Positions 14,783 to 24,124 are shown, counted from the stretch's first letter. The stretch is DNA of 36,378 nt from JACRLV01 sp045863555 (GCA_045863555.1 BTUU01000029.1:1-36378), one strand, 5' to 3'. Notes: generated by a model not told the origin, from the sequence alone. A program made the numbers and translations.

Positions 14783-15997
14783 ATGCTGCGCCCCATCCTC
14801 GGTCTCCCGCGGAGTCCGGTCGCCGAGCCGATCCCGCCGGGTGCGCCCGCCGCCGCCTCTCCGCCGCGCACGATCCTCGCCGCCCTCGGCTTTCTTGGAA
14901 TCCTCGGCCTCCTTCTCGCCGCCCGCGCGGCGCAGGCCGAATTCGAACGGCAGGTGGAAAGCCCGGCCGGTTCGGTTTCACTCGTCGTCGGCGCAGTCCT
15001 GCTCGGCGTCGGCATGCGCCTTTCATTCCGCCGGCGCACCCTCTCTTCGGAAGCGACGGGCAAGCGTCCGGCCGACTATGACGCGCTCACGTTCACGGCG
15101 CTTGCGCTCGCCGCCGTTACGCTCGTCGCGGCGATCGGGTTCGCGGAATCGCTCCGGGCCGCCGTGAGCATCGCGCTCGACCTGCCCCCGTTCATCCTGC
15201 TCCTGATGCTGCTCGCGCCCGGCCTCGCCGTCGTCGCTCTCAACGCCGCCGTCGCCGCGCACGTCGTCCGCACCGCCGCGCCGTGGTATCAGGCCGCCGG
15301 GCGGCGCGTCCTCGTTGCGAGCGTGCTCGCCGCGGCGGCTGGTTCGGCCATGCCCCTCGGACGGCAGGGAGTCGTGATCGTCGCCCCGCTCGCCCTTTTC
15401 CTGGCTGCCATGGTCGTGCTGCTTCGCCATCCCGGCCCGTCCGGTTCAATTCCGCAACCGCCGCTCCCGGGCTGGATCGGCCGCGCATGCGGAATCGGCG
15501 GTGCGGCCGGGCTCCTCCTGGGCTTTTTGATCTCGGTGCCCGCGGGCGCACCGCGCGAAGGTGGGCCGGCGCTGCCGGATGTCGCCGCGCGGCGCTGGGA
15601 CATTCGGCAGACGATCGACGGCCCAGCCGCTCTCGCCGCCTGCGACCTGCATGGCCTCGACACGCCGACGCTCCTCATCACCGGCGGCGACGAGGTCCTC
15701 GACGCTGACGCGCCGCGATTCGCCGCCCGCCTCGCTCGGGCCGGCCACGGCGTCGGGCGCGTTCTCTTCGAAGAGCCCTGCAACGAGCGGCTCGTCCGCC
15801 GGGTGCGGCGCGAACTGCGGCGGGGGGGTGAATTCCCCGCGGCCTACGCCATCCGGCTGCGCGAGCGGGCACGCGAGATTTCGCTTATCGCCGTCGGCTT
15901 TGACATCCCCGCCTGGCTGGATGCACGTCCGCTGCCCGGCGAGTACCATCTGGAATTCGGCTTGGATGATGCGCCGGGGCCGCGGGCAGGCGAGTAA
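14783..15997 (+). CDS. Polytopic membrane protein of unknown function
   Basis: I do not recognise this protein. From ATG 14783 it has 404 residues. A proline- and alanine-rich N-terminus leads into about seven hydrophobic segments at roughly 30-48, 62-80, 101-120, 136-158, 175-190, 196-214 and 233-252. The remaining 150 residues are soluble and Arg-rich, and include DTPTLLITGGDEVLDADAPR and REISLIAVGFDIPAWLDARP. No catalytic motif is evident. The frame is open further upstream into birA (to 14630), so the exact start is uncertain; ATG 14783 is the first start after the birA stop. It sits between birA and a PfkB kinase, probably in one transcript, but nothing ties their functions. Confidence 0.65.
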   Translation: MLRPILGLPRSPVAEPIPPGAPAAASPPRTILAALGFLGILGLLLAARAAQAEFERQVESPAGSVSLVVGAVLLGVGMRLSFRRRTLSSEATGKRPADYDALTFTALALAAVTLVAAIGFAESLRAAVSIALDLPPFILLLMLLAPGLAVVALNAAVAAHVVRTAAPWYQAAGRRVLVASVLAAAAGSAMPLGRQGVVIVAPLALFLAAMVVLLRHPGPSGSIPQPPLPGWIGRACGIGGAAGLLLGFLISVPAGAPREGGPALPDVAARRWDIRQTIDGPAALAACDLHGLDTPTLLITGGDEVLDADAPRFAARLARAGHGVGRVLFEEPCNERLVRRVRRELRRGGEFPAAYAIRLRERAREISLIAVGFDIPAWLDARPLPGEYHLEFGLDDAPGPRAGE

Positions 15998-16067
15998 GAC
16001 CGGTCCGCAGGCCTCCCTCGTGCGGCCGCGGGTCGCCACTGCACTTCGCAAGCCAGGGGAAACGCGA

Positions 16068-16973
16068 ATGCCACTGCTCGTTACGGGTTCCATCGGGATC
16101 GACAGCGTCGAAACGCCGCACGGCAAGGTCGAGAACGTCCTCGGCGGCTCGTCGATCTACTTCTCGATCGCGGCCTCGCTCTTCACCGACGTCCGGCTCG
16201 TGGGCGTCGTGGGCGAGGACTTCGATGACACCTACCTGAAGCCGCTGCGCGACCGGCGCATCGACACGACGGGCATCGAGATCCGCAAGGGCAGCAAGAC
16301 ATTCCGCTGGCAGGGGCGCTACCAGGGCGCGATGAACGACGCCGAGACCGTCGGCGTCGAGCTGAACGTCCTGGCCGAAAAGGGGGCCGAGATCCCACGC
16401 GGCTTCACCGACAGCCGCTTCGTCTTCCTCGCCAACACCCATCCGGCCGTCCAGCATCGCTTCGCCACGACGATGAAGCACGCCGACCTCATCGTCTGCG
16501 ACACGATGAACATCTGGATCGAGGGCGAGCCCAAGCTGCTCGCGGAAACGCTCAAGCACGTCCACGGCCTCGTCCTCAACGAAGCCGAGGCCCGCCTCCT
16601 CACGAAGCAGACCAACCTCGTCACGGCCGGCCGGCGCATCCTCGAGATGGGCCCGCGCTTTACCGTCATCAAGAAGGGCGAGCACGGCAGCCTGCTCGTC
16701 TCGCGCGACGACATCTTCCTCATGCCGCCATACCCGACGGAAAAGACGATCGACCCCACCGGCTGCGGCGACACGTTCGCCGGCGCGATGGTCGGCTACC
16801 TGGCATCGCAGGGAAAGGCGGACAGCGCCACCCTCCGCGCGGCCATGGCCCGCGGCTCGGTCGTCGCGTCGTTCGTCATCGAGTCGTTCTCCGTGAACGC
16901 GCTCGCGAGTACGACCAGGGCGGACGTCGAGCAGCGCCTCGCGCAGTTGCGCAAGATGACGGCATTTGAATAG
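16068..16973 (+). CDS. PfkB-family (ribokinase-like) carbohydrate or nucleoside kinase
   Basis: This is a 301-residue cytoplasmic kinase of the ribokinase fold. It begins MPLLVTGSIGIDSVETPHGK and has the substrate-binding glycines LGGSSIYFSIAAS (about residues 25-37), an NxxE magnesium motif at N171-E174 (LNEAEARLL), and the PfkB signature IDPTGCGDTFAGAMVGYL with catalytic base Asp235. The start at ATG 16068 has AGGGGA 9 bases upstream; the frame is open further back through the previous gene but without family sequence. Substrate cannot be fixed by eye; the SIGIDSVETPHG opening is common in planctomycete sugar kinases and differs from fructokinase and adenosine kinase. It follows the membrane protein by 70 bases. 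Confidence 0.9.
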   Translation: MPLLVTGSIGIDSVETPHGKVENVLGGSSIYFSIAASLFTDVRLVGVVGEDFDDTYLKPLRDRRIDTTGIEIRKGSKTFRWQGRYQGAMNDAETVGVELNVLAEKGAEIPRGFTDSRFVFLANTHPAVQHRFATTMKHADLIVCDTMNIWIEGEPKLLAETLKHVHGLVLNEAEARLLTKQTNLVTAGRRILEMGPRFTVIKKGEHGSLLVSRDDIFLMPPYPTEKTIDPTGCGDTFAGAMVGYLASQGKADSATLRAAMARGSVVASFVIESFSVNALASTTRADVEQRLAQLRKMTAFE

Positions 16974-16984
16974 GTGCTACGGAA

Positions 16985-17233
16985 TTGACCAGACGAAACG
17001 AGCATCGACTCTGGACCGCCCTTTACCTCTTCGGGATCGCCGCGCTACTGTTTGTGGCGTTGTCGTGGGGCCGGATCGAGGCGGGAGATGATGCGCCGGT
17101 GACGGGTCGACGGCATACCGCGGCCTCAGCGTTCATCACGACGCTGGTGCTCTACGGAACTCTCGCAGCTTGGGTAATCGGATTCGCGCTGCACCTTCGA
17201 TCCGGCGTAAAGAGATCAAGAGGAGTGGCGTAG
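16985..17233 (+). CDS. Small two-TM membrane protein
   Basis: This is an 82-residue frame starting at TTG 16985, 11 bases after the kinase stop. It contains two clear hydrophobic segments, residues about 9-27 (LWTALYLFGIAALLFVALSW) and 46-70 (AFITTLVLYGTLAAWVIGFA), with a charged hydrophilic loop between and a basic C-terminus (RSGVKRSRG), so both ends are likely cytoplasmic. The codon pattern and the two well-formed helices suggest a real gene, but the TTG start lacks a strong ribosome site and I know no family. Translation could be coupled to the kinase. Confidence 0.5.
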   Translation: MTRRNEHRLWTALYLFGIAALLFVALSWGRIEAGDDAPVTGRRHTAASAFITTLVLYGTLAAWVIGFALHLRSGVKRSRGVA

Positions 17234-17287
17234 GGTACATCCCTGATGCGCCGCTTTTCACTGGCGGCGTGGCATCGTCAAGATGTG

Positions 17288-17315
17288 GCATGGCTGCGTC
17301 CGTTGGCAGCCATGC
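17288..17315. terminator. Inverted repeat between convergent genes, possible bidirectional terminator
   Basis: A perfect 10-bp stem (GCATGGCTGC at 17288-17297 with its complement at 17306-17315) encloses an 8-base loop. It lies in the 209-base gap between the convergent small membrane protein gene and the amidohydrolase gene. There is no T-run on either side, so a terminator role is inferred from position only. I see no coding sequence in 17234-17442. Confidence 0.4.
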
Positions 17316-17442
17316 TCGGCGGCGTAAGCGCTCGAATCCGCCTCCATAACGCCGCGTCGTACCGCCCGCAGAACATGCTCGCCAACAGACGCGAGCATGC
17401 CACCTGCCCCTTCGCCCCGCAAGCTGAAAAGCCCGTTACGTC

Positions 17443-18711
17443 TCAGCGCGGCTTGTCGCTGACGACCTTCCCGTCGATCGTCACGCCCACGCAGTGCGTC
17501 GTGTACTCAAACGGATCGCCATCGTAGACCGCCGCGTCGCCGTCCTTGCCCACCTCCAGCGACCCGACCCGCTTCTCGATCCCGAGAATCTTCGCCGCAT
17601 CAATCGTGATCGACGCCAGCGCCTCGTCGAACGTCAGCCCGTTCGCCGCCGCGACCGCCGCCTCGTACAGCACGATCCGCACCTTGGGCACATAGCTCTC
17701 GTACCCGCCCTGGATCGCAAACGGGATGCCCGCTTTGCAAAGCCGCGCCGCAGATTCGAAACTCAGGTTCTCCGTCTCGCCCCACGCCCGGTACATCGTC
17801 GGATGCAGCAGCACCGGTGCGCCGGCCGCCTTCACGCGGTCGAGAATCTCGTACACCTCCGACGCCGAGTCGATCCACACCTTGATCTTGAACTCCTCCG
17901 CCAGCCGCAGCACGCTGTCGATGTCCTGCACGCGGTTCGCGCTCACCATCAGCGGCACGCGGCCTTCCAGCACGTCCACCAGCGCATCGAGCCGCAGATT
18001 CCGCTCCGGCGGCTGCTTGTCCTTCTCACTCTCCGCCCCGGGCCGCGAAGCCGCCGGCTGCGAAGCGACCGCCCTTCTCTTCGCGGAATACTCGCGCGCC
18101 TTGATCAGTTCGCCGCGGAGCATCGCCATCATCTTGCCGCGCGAACCGGGCGACTTGTCGCCGTCTTTCTCGGCCCATGGACTGAGCGTCGCGGCCACCG
18201 CCGCCGGCGCGCGGACCAGCGCCTCCTCGACCGTGTTGCCGACCGTCTTGACGATGATCGTCTGCCCGGAAATCAGCTCCCCGGGCGCGTGCCCCGTGTG
18301 CACGGTCGTCACGCCGAAGCTGCGCACAAAGCCGATCAGCTCCTCGCGCGGGTTGTAGGCATCCAGCGCCCGCAGCTCCGGCTGGATCGGCGACGACCGT
18401 TCGAGCTGATCGGAGTCGTGCGGCTGGTTGTAGATCCCCGAAAGCCCGACCACCGTGTGTGCATCGATCAGCCCTGGCGTGACGACCGCGCCCTCGATCA
18501 CGCGGTAGCCATCCGGGATCTTCACATCGTTTGCCGGCCCGACGGCCGCGATCTTCCCGTCGCGAAACACGACCACGCCGTCGGCGATCGTCCCCGCCGG
18601 GCCCATCGTCACGACCGTCTTGCCCTTGAGCGCCACCTGCGCATCGGCCCCGAAAGCCCCGAGCAGCAGCACGCCCGCAAACACGATCCTCGTGAAACCG
18701 CGGCGAATCAT
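17443..18711 (-). CDS. Secreted amidohydrolase-like protein without metal ligands (probable pseudoenzyme)
   Basis: This is a 422-residue protein with a signal peptide (IVFAGVLLLGAFGADA). The amidohydrolase fold is recognisable: an N-terminal beta-sandwich ending in GAVVTPGLIDAHTVVG, and a C-terminal LGIEKRVGSLEVGKDGDAAV. The HxH metal pair is broken to H85-T-V87. At the other ligand positions its paralogue (18708-20030) has HHHTH, LHHVSE and FHTDD, while this protein has LMVSAN, WIDSAS and IQGGYE. Metal-dependent hydrolysis therefore looks impossible, yet the frame is intact and SSPIQPELRALDAYNPREEL is well formed. Its ATG overlaps the stop of the paralogue by four bases, so the two are co-translated and may form a complex. 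Confidence 0.88.
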   Translation of the reverse strand: MIRRGFTRIVFAGVLLLGAFGADAQVALKGKTVVTMGPAGTIADGVVVFRDGKIAAVGPANDVKIPDGYRVIEGAVVTPGLIDAHTVVGLSGIYNQPHDSDQLERSSPIQPELRALDAYNPREELIGFVRSFGVTTVHTGHAPGELISGQTIIVKTVGNTVEEALVRAPAAVAATLSPWAEKDGDKSPGSRGKMMAMLRGELIKAREYSAKRRAVASQPAASRPGAESEKDKQPPERNLRLDALVDVLEGRVPLMVSANRVQDIDSVLRLAEEFKIKVWIDSASEVYEILDRVKAAGAPVLLHPTMYRAWGETENLSFESAARLCKAGIPFAIQGGYESYVPKVRIVLYEAAVAAANGLTFDEALASITIDAAKILGIEKRVGSLEVGKDGDAAVYDGDPFEYTTHCVGVTIDGKVVSDKPR

Positions 18712-20030
18712 TCCCCACCTCCCTGCGTCCCATGCTCCGCCGCGTGGTCGAAGCAGCAGAAATACGGCTGCTGATCGCGACCCGCCCCATACCCGCCGAC
18801 CGCGTGCAGATGGTCATCCGCCACCGACCGATCGAAGACCTTGCGTCCCTCGACCCAGGTCTGGAGCACCTTCGTGTATACGCTCAGCGGATCGCCGTCG
18901 AGGATGATGAAATCCGCGTCCTTTCCCTTCTCCAGCGATCCGATCCGCCCGTCGAGGTCCAGCATCTTCGCCCCGTTGATCGTCAGCGCCTTGAGCGCCC
19001 CCTCTCGGCTCATCCCCGCCCGCACCCCCAGCGCCGCCATGCGGAAGAACAGCCGCGAGTCCGTGATCCAGTCATCCGTGTGGAACGCGACCGTCACGCC
19101 GGCCTTCTCCAGCACCGCTCCGGTCTCGTACGACAGTTCCGCGGCCTCCAGCTTTCCGCCCGGGCTGTCGACGAGAATCACCGAGCACGGAGCGCCGGCC
19201 GCGGCGATCTCATCCGCCACCTTCCACGCCTCGCTCACGTGGTGCAGCACGACGCGGAATCCGAACTCCTTCGCCAGCCGCAGCACCGTGATAATGTCGT
19301 CGCTCCGGTGCGTGTGGTGGTGCACGACCCGCTTGCCGTCGAGCACCTCGACCAGCGCTTCCATCGCCAGGTCGCGCGGCGGCATCTTCTCCGGATCGCC
19401 CGCCGCCCGCTTGATTTTCTCGCGGTATTCCTGCGCCTTTACATACTGCTCGCGGACCAGCGCCGCCGACTTGCCCCGCGTGCCCGGGAACGGCGGCTGG
19501 CGCATTGAGTTCGTCCCGTTCGCCATCTTGATGCCGCCCATCGGCTTGCCCGCGCGGTCGAGGATGAACATGTCCTCCATCGCTCGCGCGCCCCGCAGCT
19601 TCACGTACACGGTCTGGCCGCTCAGCAGGTGACCCGAGCCCGGCATGATGTTGAGCGTCGTCAGTCCGCCCGCGACCGCCCGCCGGAATCCCGAATCGCG
19701 CACGTTGAGCGAGTCGTAGATCCGCACATCCGGTTGGATCGGCGCACTCCCATCCGCGCCGCCGATGCCGCCGATGTGATTATGCGTGTCGACGAGTCCG
19801 GGCATGATCACCCGCCCCTTCGCGTCGACCGTCTCCGCGCCCGGCGGCACCGCCACCTCGCCCGCCGGCCCCACGGCCACGATCTTCCCGCCCTGCACGA
19901 CGAGGACGCCGTTTTCGATCGGGCCGCTGGTGATCGGCAGGAGGCGGGCCCCGACGAGTGCCGTCGGTCTTTCCTGGGCGAAAACGATCGGCGTCGCGGC
20001 CAGCAGCATCACGCAGGTCCATCGAATCAT
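18708..20030 (-). CDS. Secreted metal-dependent amidohydrolase
   Basis: This is a 440-residue exported hydrolase of the amidohydrolase superfamily. ATG 20030 opens a clear signal peptide (MIRWTCVMLLAATPIVFA, cleavage before QERP) and is preceded by GGGAG; the frame extends 309 bases further upstream but without family sequence. Metal ligands are all visible: H83 and H85 in VDTHNHIGG, the histidine cluster at 237-241, H263/H264 in LHHVSEA, and H317 with D319/D320 in AFHTDD. The imidazolonepropionase-like end LDGRIGSLEKGKDADFIIL follows. Substrate is unknown; members act on cyclic amides, imides or peptide-like bonds. It is the first gene of a two-gene operon whose second gene is a degenerate paralogue. 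Confidence 0.9.
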   Translation of the reverse strand: MIRWTCVMLLAATPIVFAQERPTALVGARLLPITSGPIENGVLVVQGGKIVAVGPAGEVAVPPGAETVDAKGRVIMPGLVDTHNHIGGIGGADGSAPIQPDVRIYDSLNVRDSGFRRAVAGGLTTLNIMPGSGHLLSGQTVYVKLRGARAMEDMFILDRAGKPMGGIKMANGTNSMRQPPFPGTRGKSAALVREQYVKAQEYREKIKRAAGDPEKMPPRDLAMEALVEVLDGKRVVHHHTHRSDDIITVLRLAKEFGFRVVLHHVSEAWKVADEIAAAGAPCSVILVDSPGGKLEAAELSYETGAVLEKAGVTVAFHTDDWITDSRLFFRMAALGVRAGMSREGALKALTINGAKMLDLDGRIGSLEKGKDADFIILDGDPLSVYTKVLQTWVEGRKVFDRSVADDHLHAVGGYGAGRDQQPYFCCFDHAAEHGTQGGGE

Positions 20031-20112
20031 GCGATCTCCCGAACGGTGGTTGATGGCGTCGCGGCGCCAGGGGCCCGGAGTATAGCCGCGTCTCCTCGGC
20101 TGCGCCGATGTC

Positions 20113-20154
20113 GGAAAAACGGCGGAGCGCTGCGGTCGAAACCGCGGCGCTCCG
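20113..20154 (-). terminator. Strong rho-independent terminator with UUCG tetraloop
   Basis: A 14-bp stem (20123-20136 with 20141-20154, one T-G wobble) has the loop TTCG when read on the minus strand, and is followed by CCG and five T residues. It lies 26 bases after the stop of the 1279-residue secreted protein gene and ends its transcript before the amidohydrolase operon start. Confidence 0.9.
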
Positions 20155-20179
20155 CGCACGAGCGTCTCGCTCGGTACCG

Positions 20180-23100
20180 CTATTGCGGGAGCCCGATCAC
20201 CGGGCCATCGCCCACGAGCACGAATCCGGGCGGCGGGGAGCCGTTTCGAATGCAGTACGCCTGCGCCTGCGCGGCTTGCAGAACGACGCCGATGAGCGAG
20301 AACAGCGTCCGAGACTCCGGCACGACGACCGTCGAGCACGACGTGGCTGTGTTTCCGGACGAGTCCGTCGCTCTTACCACGATCAGGTATACCCGGCCGC
20401 CGCAGCCGCCCAAACGCTCGCGTCTCAGCCGCAACGTCCCCGGCGCGATGTCCCGCGCATCCGGCGAACGCACGCCTCCCGGAGCCGGTTCATCGTCATC
20501 CTCGTTCGAATAGACCGTGATCACCGGCTCAATCCCGCTTTCACAGCGGTCCGAGACACAGACGAACAGACCCACCGGGACCATCGAATAGTCCGGCGGC
20601 CAGAGCATCGTTGTGCCGACCACGGAGAGTACAAACGGCGGCCGCGTGTCGTTGACGGTCACGTACTGGGTACAGGTCGTGGTGTTCCCGCACGCGTCGG
20701 TCGCCGTCCATGTCACGGTTGTCGTCCCGGCCGGAAATTCGGCCGGCGCGTTGCTCGTGACCGCAACCTCGCTGCACAGATCTGTTGCCGTTGCATGGCC
20801 GATGTTCAGGTTGGAGGCCTCGCATTGGCCGTGCAGGAGGTTGACGTCGACGTCGGGCGGGCATTCGAGCAGCGGCGGTTCATTATCGACGATCGAGATC
20901 TGCTGCATGCCCGTGGTTGTATTCCCGCAGGCGTCCGTCGCTGTCCACATGCGCGTGATCACCGAGATGGTCGGGCATACCCCCGCGGCCGTGTGGTCGA
21001 CAAATGTAACGCTCGGCTGGGCGTCGCAGTTATCGCCGGCCGTGGCCATGCCGGTCAGGGCGGTATCGGTCGAATCACCGCAGTTGATGACAGCCGCGGG
21101 CGGAACAACCAGCGTCGGCGGCGTATTGTCCTCCACCGTGATCGTCTGTACCTGCGACGCCGTGTTGCCGCAGGCGTCGGTCGCAGTCCACGTCCGGGAG
21201 ATGATCCGCACGCGCTTGTTGACGCAGGCGCCGCTTGATTCCTCGTCTGACCAGCTCAGGTCGACCACCGAACTGCAGCCGTCTGCCGCCGTTGCAATGC
21301 CCGTGACGGCCGGAAGCGTCGAACCTCCGCACTCGACCGTCGCATCGGCCGGCACGGTCACAATCGGAGCGCTGGAGTCGCTGACCAGGATCAACTGCAC
21401 GGCTGACGCGGCGTTTCCGCAGCCGTCGGTGGCGGTCCAGGTACGCTGGATGGTGTAGCTCGCCGGACACGCGCCGCCGAGGACCACGTCCGCGTGCGTG
21501 ATCGACGCCACCCCGCTGCACGCGTCGGTCGCCGTCGCCGAACCTGTCGAGCCCGGGTCGGTCAGTCCGCCGCAGCCGACGTTGGCGTTCGCGGGGAGCG
21601 TGATCACCGGCGGCACGTTGTCGATCACGGTGATGGTCTGCGGCAGGCTCGCCGTATTTCCGCAGGAATCGGTGATCGTCCAGGTGCGCGTGATCGAGTA
21701 TGAGCCGGCACACACTCCGGTGTGCGTATCGTCGTGGTAGGCAATCACGGGCGCCGAGTCGCATTGGGCCGTGCCGGTCGCCGTCCCCGTCGCCGCCGGC
21801 GCCGTGGATCCGCCGCAATTGACGGTCGCATTCGCCGGAACGCTGAGCGTCGGGATGGCGTCGCTCGTCACGGTGATTACCTGCACCGCGCTCGAGGCGT
21901 TTCCACAGTCATCCGTGGCCGTCCAGGTGCGCGTGATTGTGCGTTCGGCGGGGCAAGCGCCGGCCGCAGACGTGTCCGCGTATGCGATCGTTACCGACGC
22001 ATCACACGCGTCGACTCCGCTGGCGAATCCCAAGTCCGCTGGGGCGGTCGATGCGGTACACGCGACCGTGGCGGGCAGCGGAACAACGATGGCCGGCGCG
22101 GTCGTGTCCACGACCGTGATCGTCTGCACGCACGACGCGCTCGACGTGCCGTTTGTTGCGGTCCAGGTGCGCTGGATCGTCCGTACGACGTGGGCGACGC
22201 AGTTGGCGGGAGTCGGGACGTCCGTATGGGTAATCGTGATCGTGCCGCATCCGGTGGCCGTCGCGTGTCCGGTTACGGCCGGGGCATCGCTCATGCCGCA
22301 TTCAATCGTCACGTCGGCGGGACAGGTGATCGTCAACGGTCCGCTCGGGACGGTGGCGACATAGAGACCAACGTCGCCGGGGTTGAACTCGACCTGGAAC
22401 GCAACCTGGTCGGAGTTATTCAGCGCGCGGTACTGCCCCGAACGCACTTCCGCGCCCTGGTAGATCCGCGTACCCCGCGTTCCCGACCCCCCGAAACTCC
22501 CCCCTCCGGGCAGGACGCCGCTCGAGACGGTTTTGTCTACGATGCGCTCGACCGCTCCGGTGCACGTGTTGTAGTAGTACAGGCCGAACAGATTGTCTCC
22601 CGGCGCCAGGTTCGCGATCGGTGCAAAGGCCATGTTCCCGTTGTCGTTGATCGCGGCGCTGATGCCCGGGCCACCGCTTTCGAAGCGCGAAAAAAGCGAC
22701 GGCGGAGACTGCCCCGGCGGGACCTGCGAGTTGTTCGCGATCAGCCCGACGCAGTCGGGCGTGAGGCACGCCGCCGCGTCCGCCCGGTAAAGCCCCTGGG
22801 GGTCCGTGACGCCGACGACATTGTCGGTGCCTTGAAAGCCGAGCAGCCCGCCTTCGTTCAGGGCGGCGATGGCCACCGAAGTGAAAGCCGCTGAGGGTCG
22901 GCCCGGAACGGCGAACGACCCTCCCGTCGCGACGACCGTCCGGAACGACCCGCCCGCAAGCGTATTCGTAAACAGCGCTTCCGCGCCGCCGTTGAACCGG
23001 TGATGGAACAGGTATCGCCCAGCGTCGTTGATGTCGTACCCGCTGAAGGTTGAGCCGTAATTGCCGAATACCGTCCCGCTCGCCTGGTTCTCGCGCGCCC

Positions 23101-24019
23101 GCGTCACCATTGCGGGCGCGACCGCGCTGTCGGTGATGACGGCGCGGACAAGACCTCCCGCGACCCGGCACCCGAAGATCAGCGTCCCGTTGGCGTTGAT
23201 CGCAGGTGGGTACTCCGTGTTGATCCCGCCGATCGAGTAACCCTCGTCCGTCAGGATCGTCGCGCTATCGTCCGCGACGCGCCGCATGAACACCGCCCCG
23301 CCCAGCGTGAATGTCCCCGCGAAAACGCCGACGCGCTGGTTCCCGGCTTCGGTGAATCGCGCGATGAACGTGAAATAGTGATTGCCCGGCGCCGCGGAGT
23401 CCTCCACTGCAGCCAGGAACATCGGTGCCGTCGCGCCGTCCGAAAACCCGCCGGAATTGAATGTCGCTGCCGTCGCCGCGCCGGTCGTGTTCGGCACCGG
23501 AGTCCCGAGCGTTCCGCTCTCCGCGATCGTCGTGATCGGGCCGCCGAGCGCCGAGACCGCGTAAAAACCCGCGCCGCCGCCGAATTCGCCGCGGAAGATC
23601 ACGACGTTCCCGTCGGTGAGGATCGGCGGATCAAAATTCGTGAAGAGGGTCCCCGCCCGGCCGGGAACGTTGAACGCGCTCGTGGTGTCGACGAGGACAG
23701 TCCTGACCGGCGACGAGCCGAGCGTGCTGGAGTAGATGCCGAACGCACGATCGATCGTGAAGTTGAACTGGTTTCCGCTTACGCCGCGGAACGCCACGTA
23801 GCCGGTGTCGTTGATGGTCGGGCGGCTCAACACCCCAAAGACCTCTGCAGCGCCGCCCGTAAAGACGATGCCGGCTGGCCGGCCGGGAACCGGATCGCCG
23901 TTACGTGCGACGCGCTCATACGAAACCTGCGCCGAAGAAAATTGCGGCGCACTCCACACGAGAACTGCCGCGAGCCACCGACCCAGCCTGCCCGATGAGA
24001 ACCCGTTGCACGTCTTCAC
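20180..24019 (-). CDS. Giant secreted protein with tandem HYR/Ig-like repeats
   Basis: This is a 1279-residue exported protein. The start is GTG 24019 with AGAAGGGAG upstream, followed by a signal peptide (LAAVLVWSAPQFSSA). Residues about 30-550 form a beta-rich region with motifs such as INDTGYVAFRGVSG, INANGTLIFGCRV and LNEGGLLGFQGTD, a pattern found in planctomycete secreted proteins. Residues about 555-1126 are seven tandem units of 78-83 residues, each opening with a VPxxATVxCG-type strand, carrying paired cysteines and closing with RTWTATDxCGN plus QTITVxDxxPP; unit 7 is closest to a classical HYR domain. A final diverged unit (ending VRATDSSGNTA) precedes the C-terminal tail. There is no dockerin, LPXTG or obvious PEP-CTERM sorting tail. 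An adhesive or cell-surface scaffold role is inferred. Confidence 0.9.
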   Translation of the reverse strand: MKTCNGFSSGRLGRWLAAVLVWSAPQFSSAQVSYERVARNGDPVPGRPAGIVFTGGAAEVFGVLSRPTINDTGYVAFRGVSGNQFNFTIDRAFGIYSSTLGSSPVRTVLVDTTSAFNVPGRAGTLFTNFDPPILTDGNVVIFRGEFGGGAGFYAVSALGGPITTIAESGTLGTPVPNTTGAATAATFNSGGFSDGATAPMFLAAVEDSAAPGNHYFTFIARFTEAGNQRVGVFAGTFTLGGAVFMRRVADDSATILTDEGYSIGGINTEYPPAINANGTLIFGCRVAGGLVRAVITDSAVAPAMVTRARENQASGTVFGNYGSTFSGYDINDAGRYLFHHRFNGGAEALFTNTLAGGSFRTVVATGGSFAVPGRPSAAFTSVAIAALNEGGLLGFQGTDNVVGVTDPQGLYRADAAACLTPDCVGLIANNSQVPPGQSPPSLFSRFESGGPGISAAINDNGNMAFAPIANLAPGDNLFGLYYYNTCTGAVERIVDKTVSSGVLPGGGSFGGSGTRGTRIYQGAEVRSGQYRALNNSDQVAFQVEFNPGDVGLYVATVPSGPLTITCPADVTIECGMSDAPAVTGHATATGCGTITITHTDVPTPANCVAHVVRTIQRTWTATNGTSSASCVQTITVVDTTAPAIVVPLPATVACTASTAPADLGFASGVDACDASVTIAYADTSAAGACPAERTITRTWTATDDCGNASSAVQVITVTSDAIPTLSVPANATVNCGGSTAPAATGTATGTAQCDSAPVIAYHDDTHTGVCAGSYSITRTWTITDSCGNTASLPQTITVIDNVPPVITLPANANVGCGGLTDPGSTGSATATDACSGVASITHADVVLGGACPASYTIQRTWTATDGCGNAASAVQLILVSDSSAPIVTVPADATVECGGSTLPAVTGIATAADGCSSVVDLSWSDEESSGACVNKRVRIISRTWTATDACGNTASQVQTITVEDNTPPTLVVPPAAVINCGDSTDTALTGMATAGDNCDAQPSVTFVDHTAAGVCPTISVITRMWTATDACGNTTTGMQQISIVDNEPPLLECPPDVDVNLLHGQCEASNLNIGHATATDLCSEVAVTSNAPAEFPAGTTTVTWTATDACGNTTTCTQYVTVNDTRPPFVLSVVGTTMLWPPDYSMVPVGLFVCVSDRCESGIEPVITVYSNEDDDEPAPGGVRSPDARDIAPGTLRLRRERLGGCGGRVYLIVVRATDSSGNTATSCSTVVVPESRTLFSLIGVVLQAAQAQAYCIRNGSPPPGFVLVGDGPVIGLPQ
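20637..22345 (-). repeat. Seven tandem ~245-bp repeats encoding Ig/HYR-like modules
   Basis: The coding sequence repeats about every 240-250 bases, most visibly as CCGCAGGCGTCGGT-like blocks encoding TDxCGN on the minus strand. Units differ clearly in the middle and are more alike at the RTWTATDxCGN end, so the array is old or under diversifying change rather than a fresh duplication. Confidence 0.85.
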
Positions 24020-24124
24020 GAGCGACTCCCTTCTAGAATAGCTAGTCTGCGTCCACTGAGAATGACTGCGCGAGAGTCCGCAATGATAGCACCTGCGCCG
24101 TCAAGGTTTGGTGAATTTGGATCC

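Noticed and set aside
17246..17527. A 93-codon plus-strand frame
   Set aside because: Its translation has no membrane, domain or repeat features, and it overlaps the end of the amidohydrolase-like gene and the intergenic inverted repeat.
17494..18774. A 426-codon plus-strand open frame
   Set aside because: It is antisense to the amidohydrolase-like gene, Arg-rich and without recognisable motifs.
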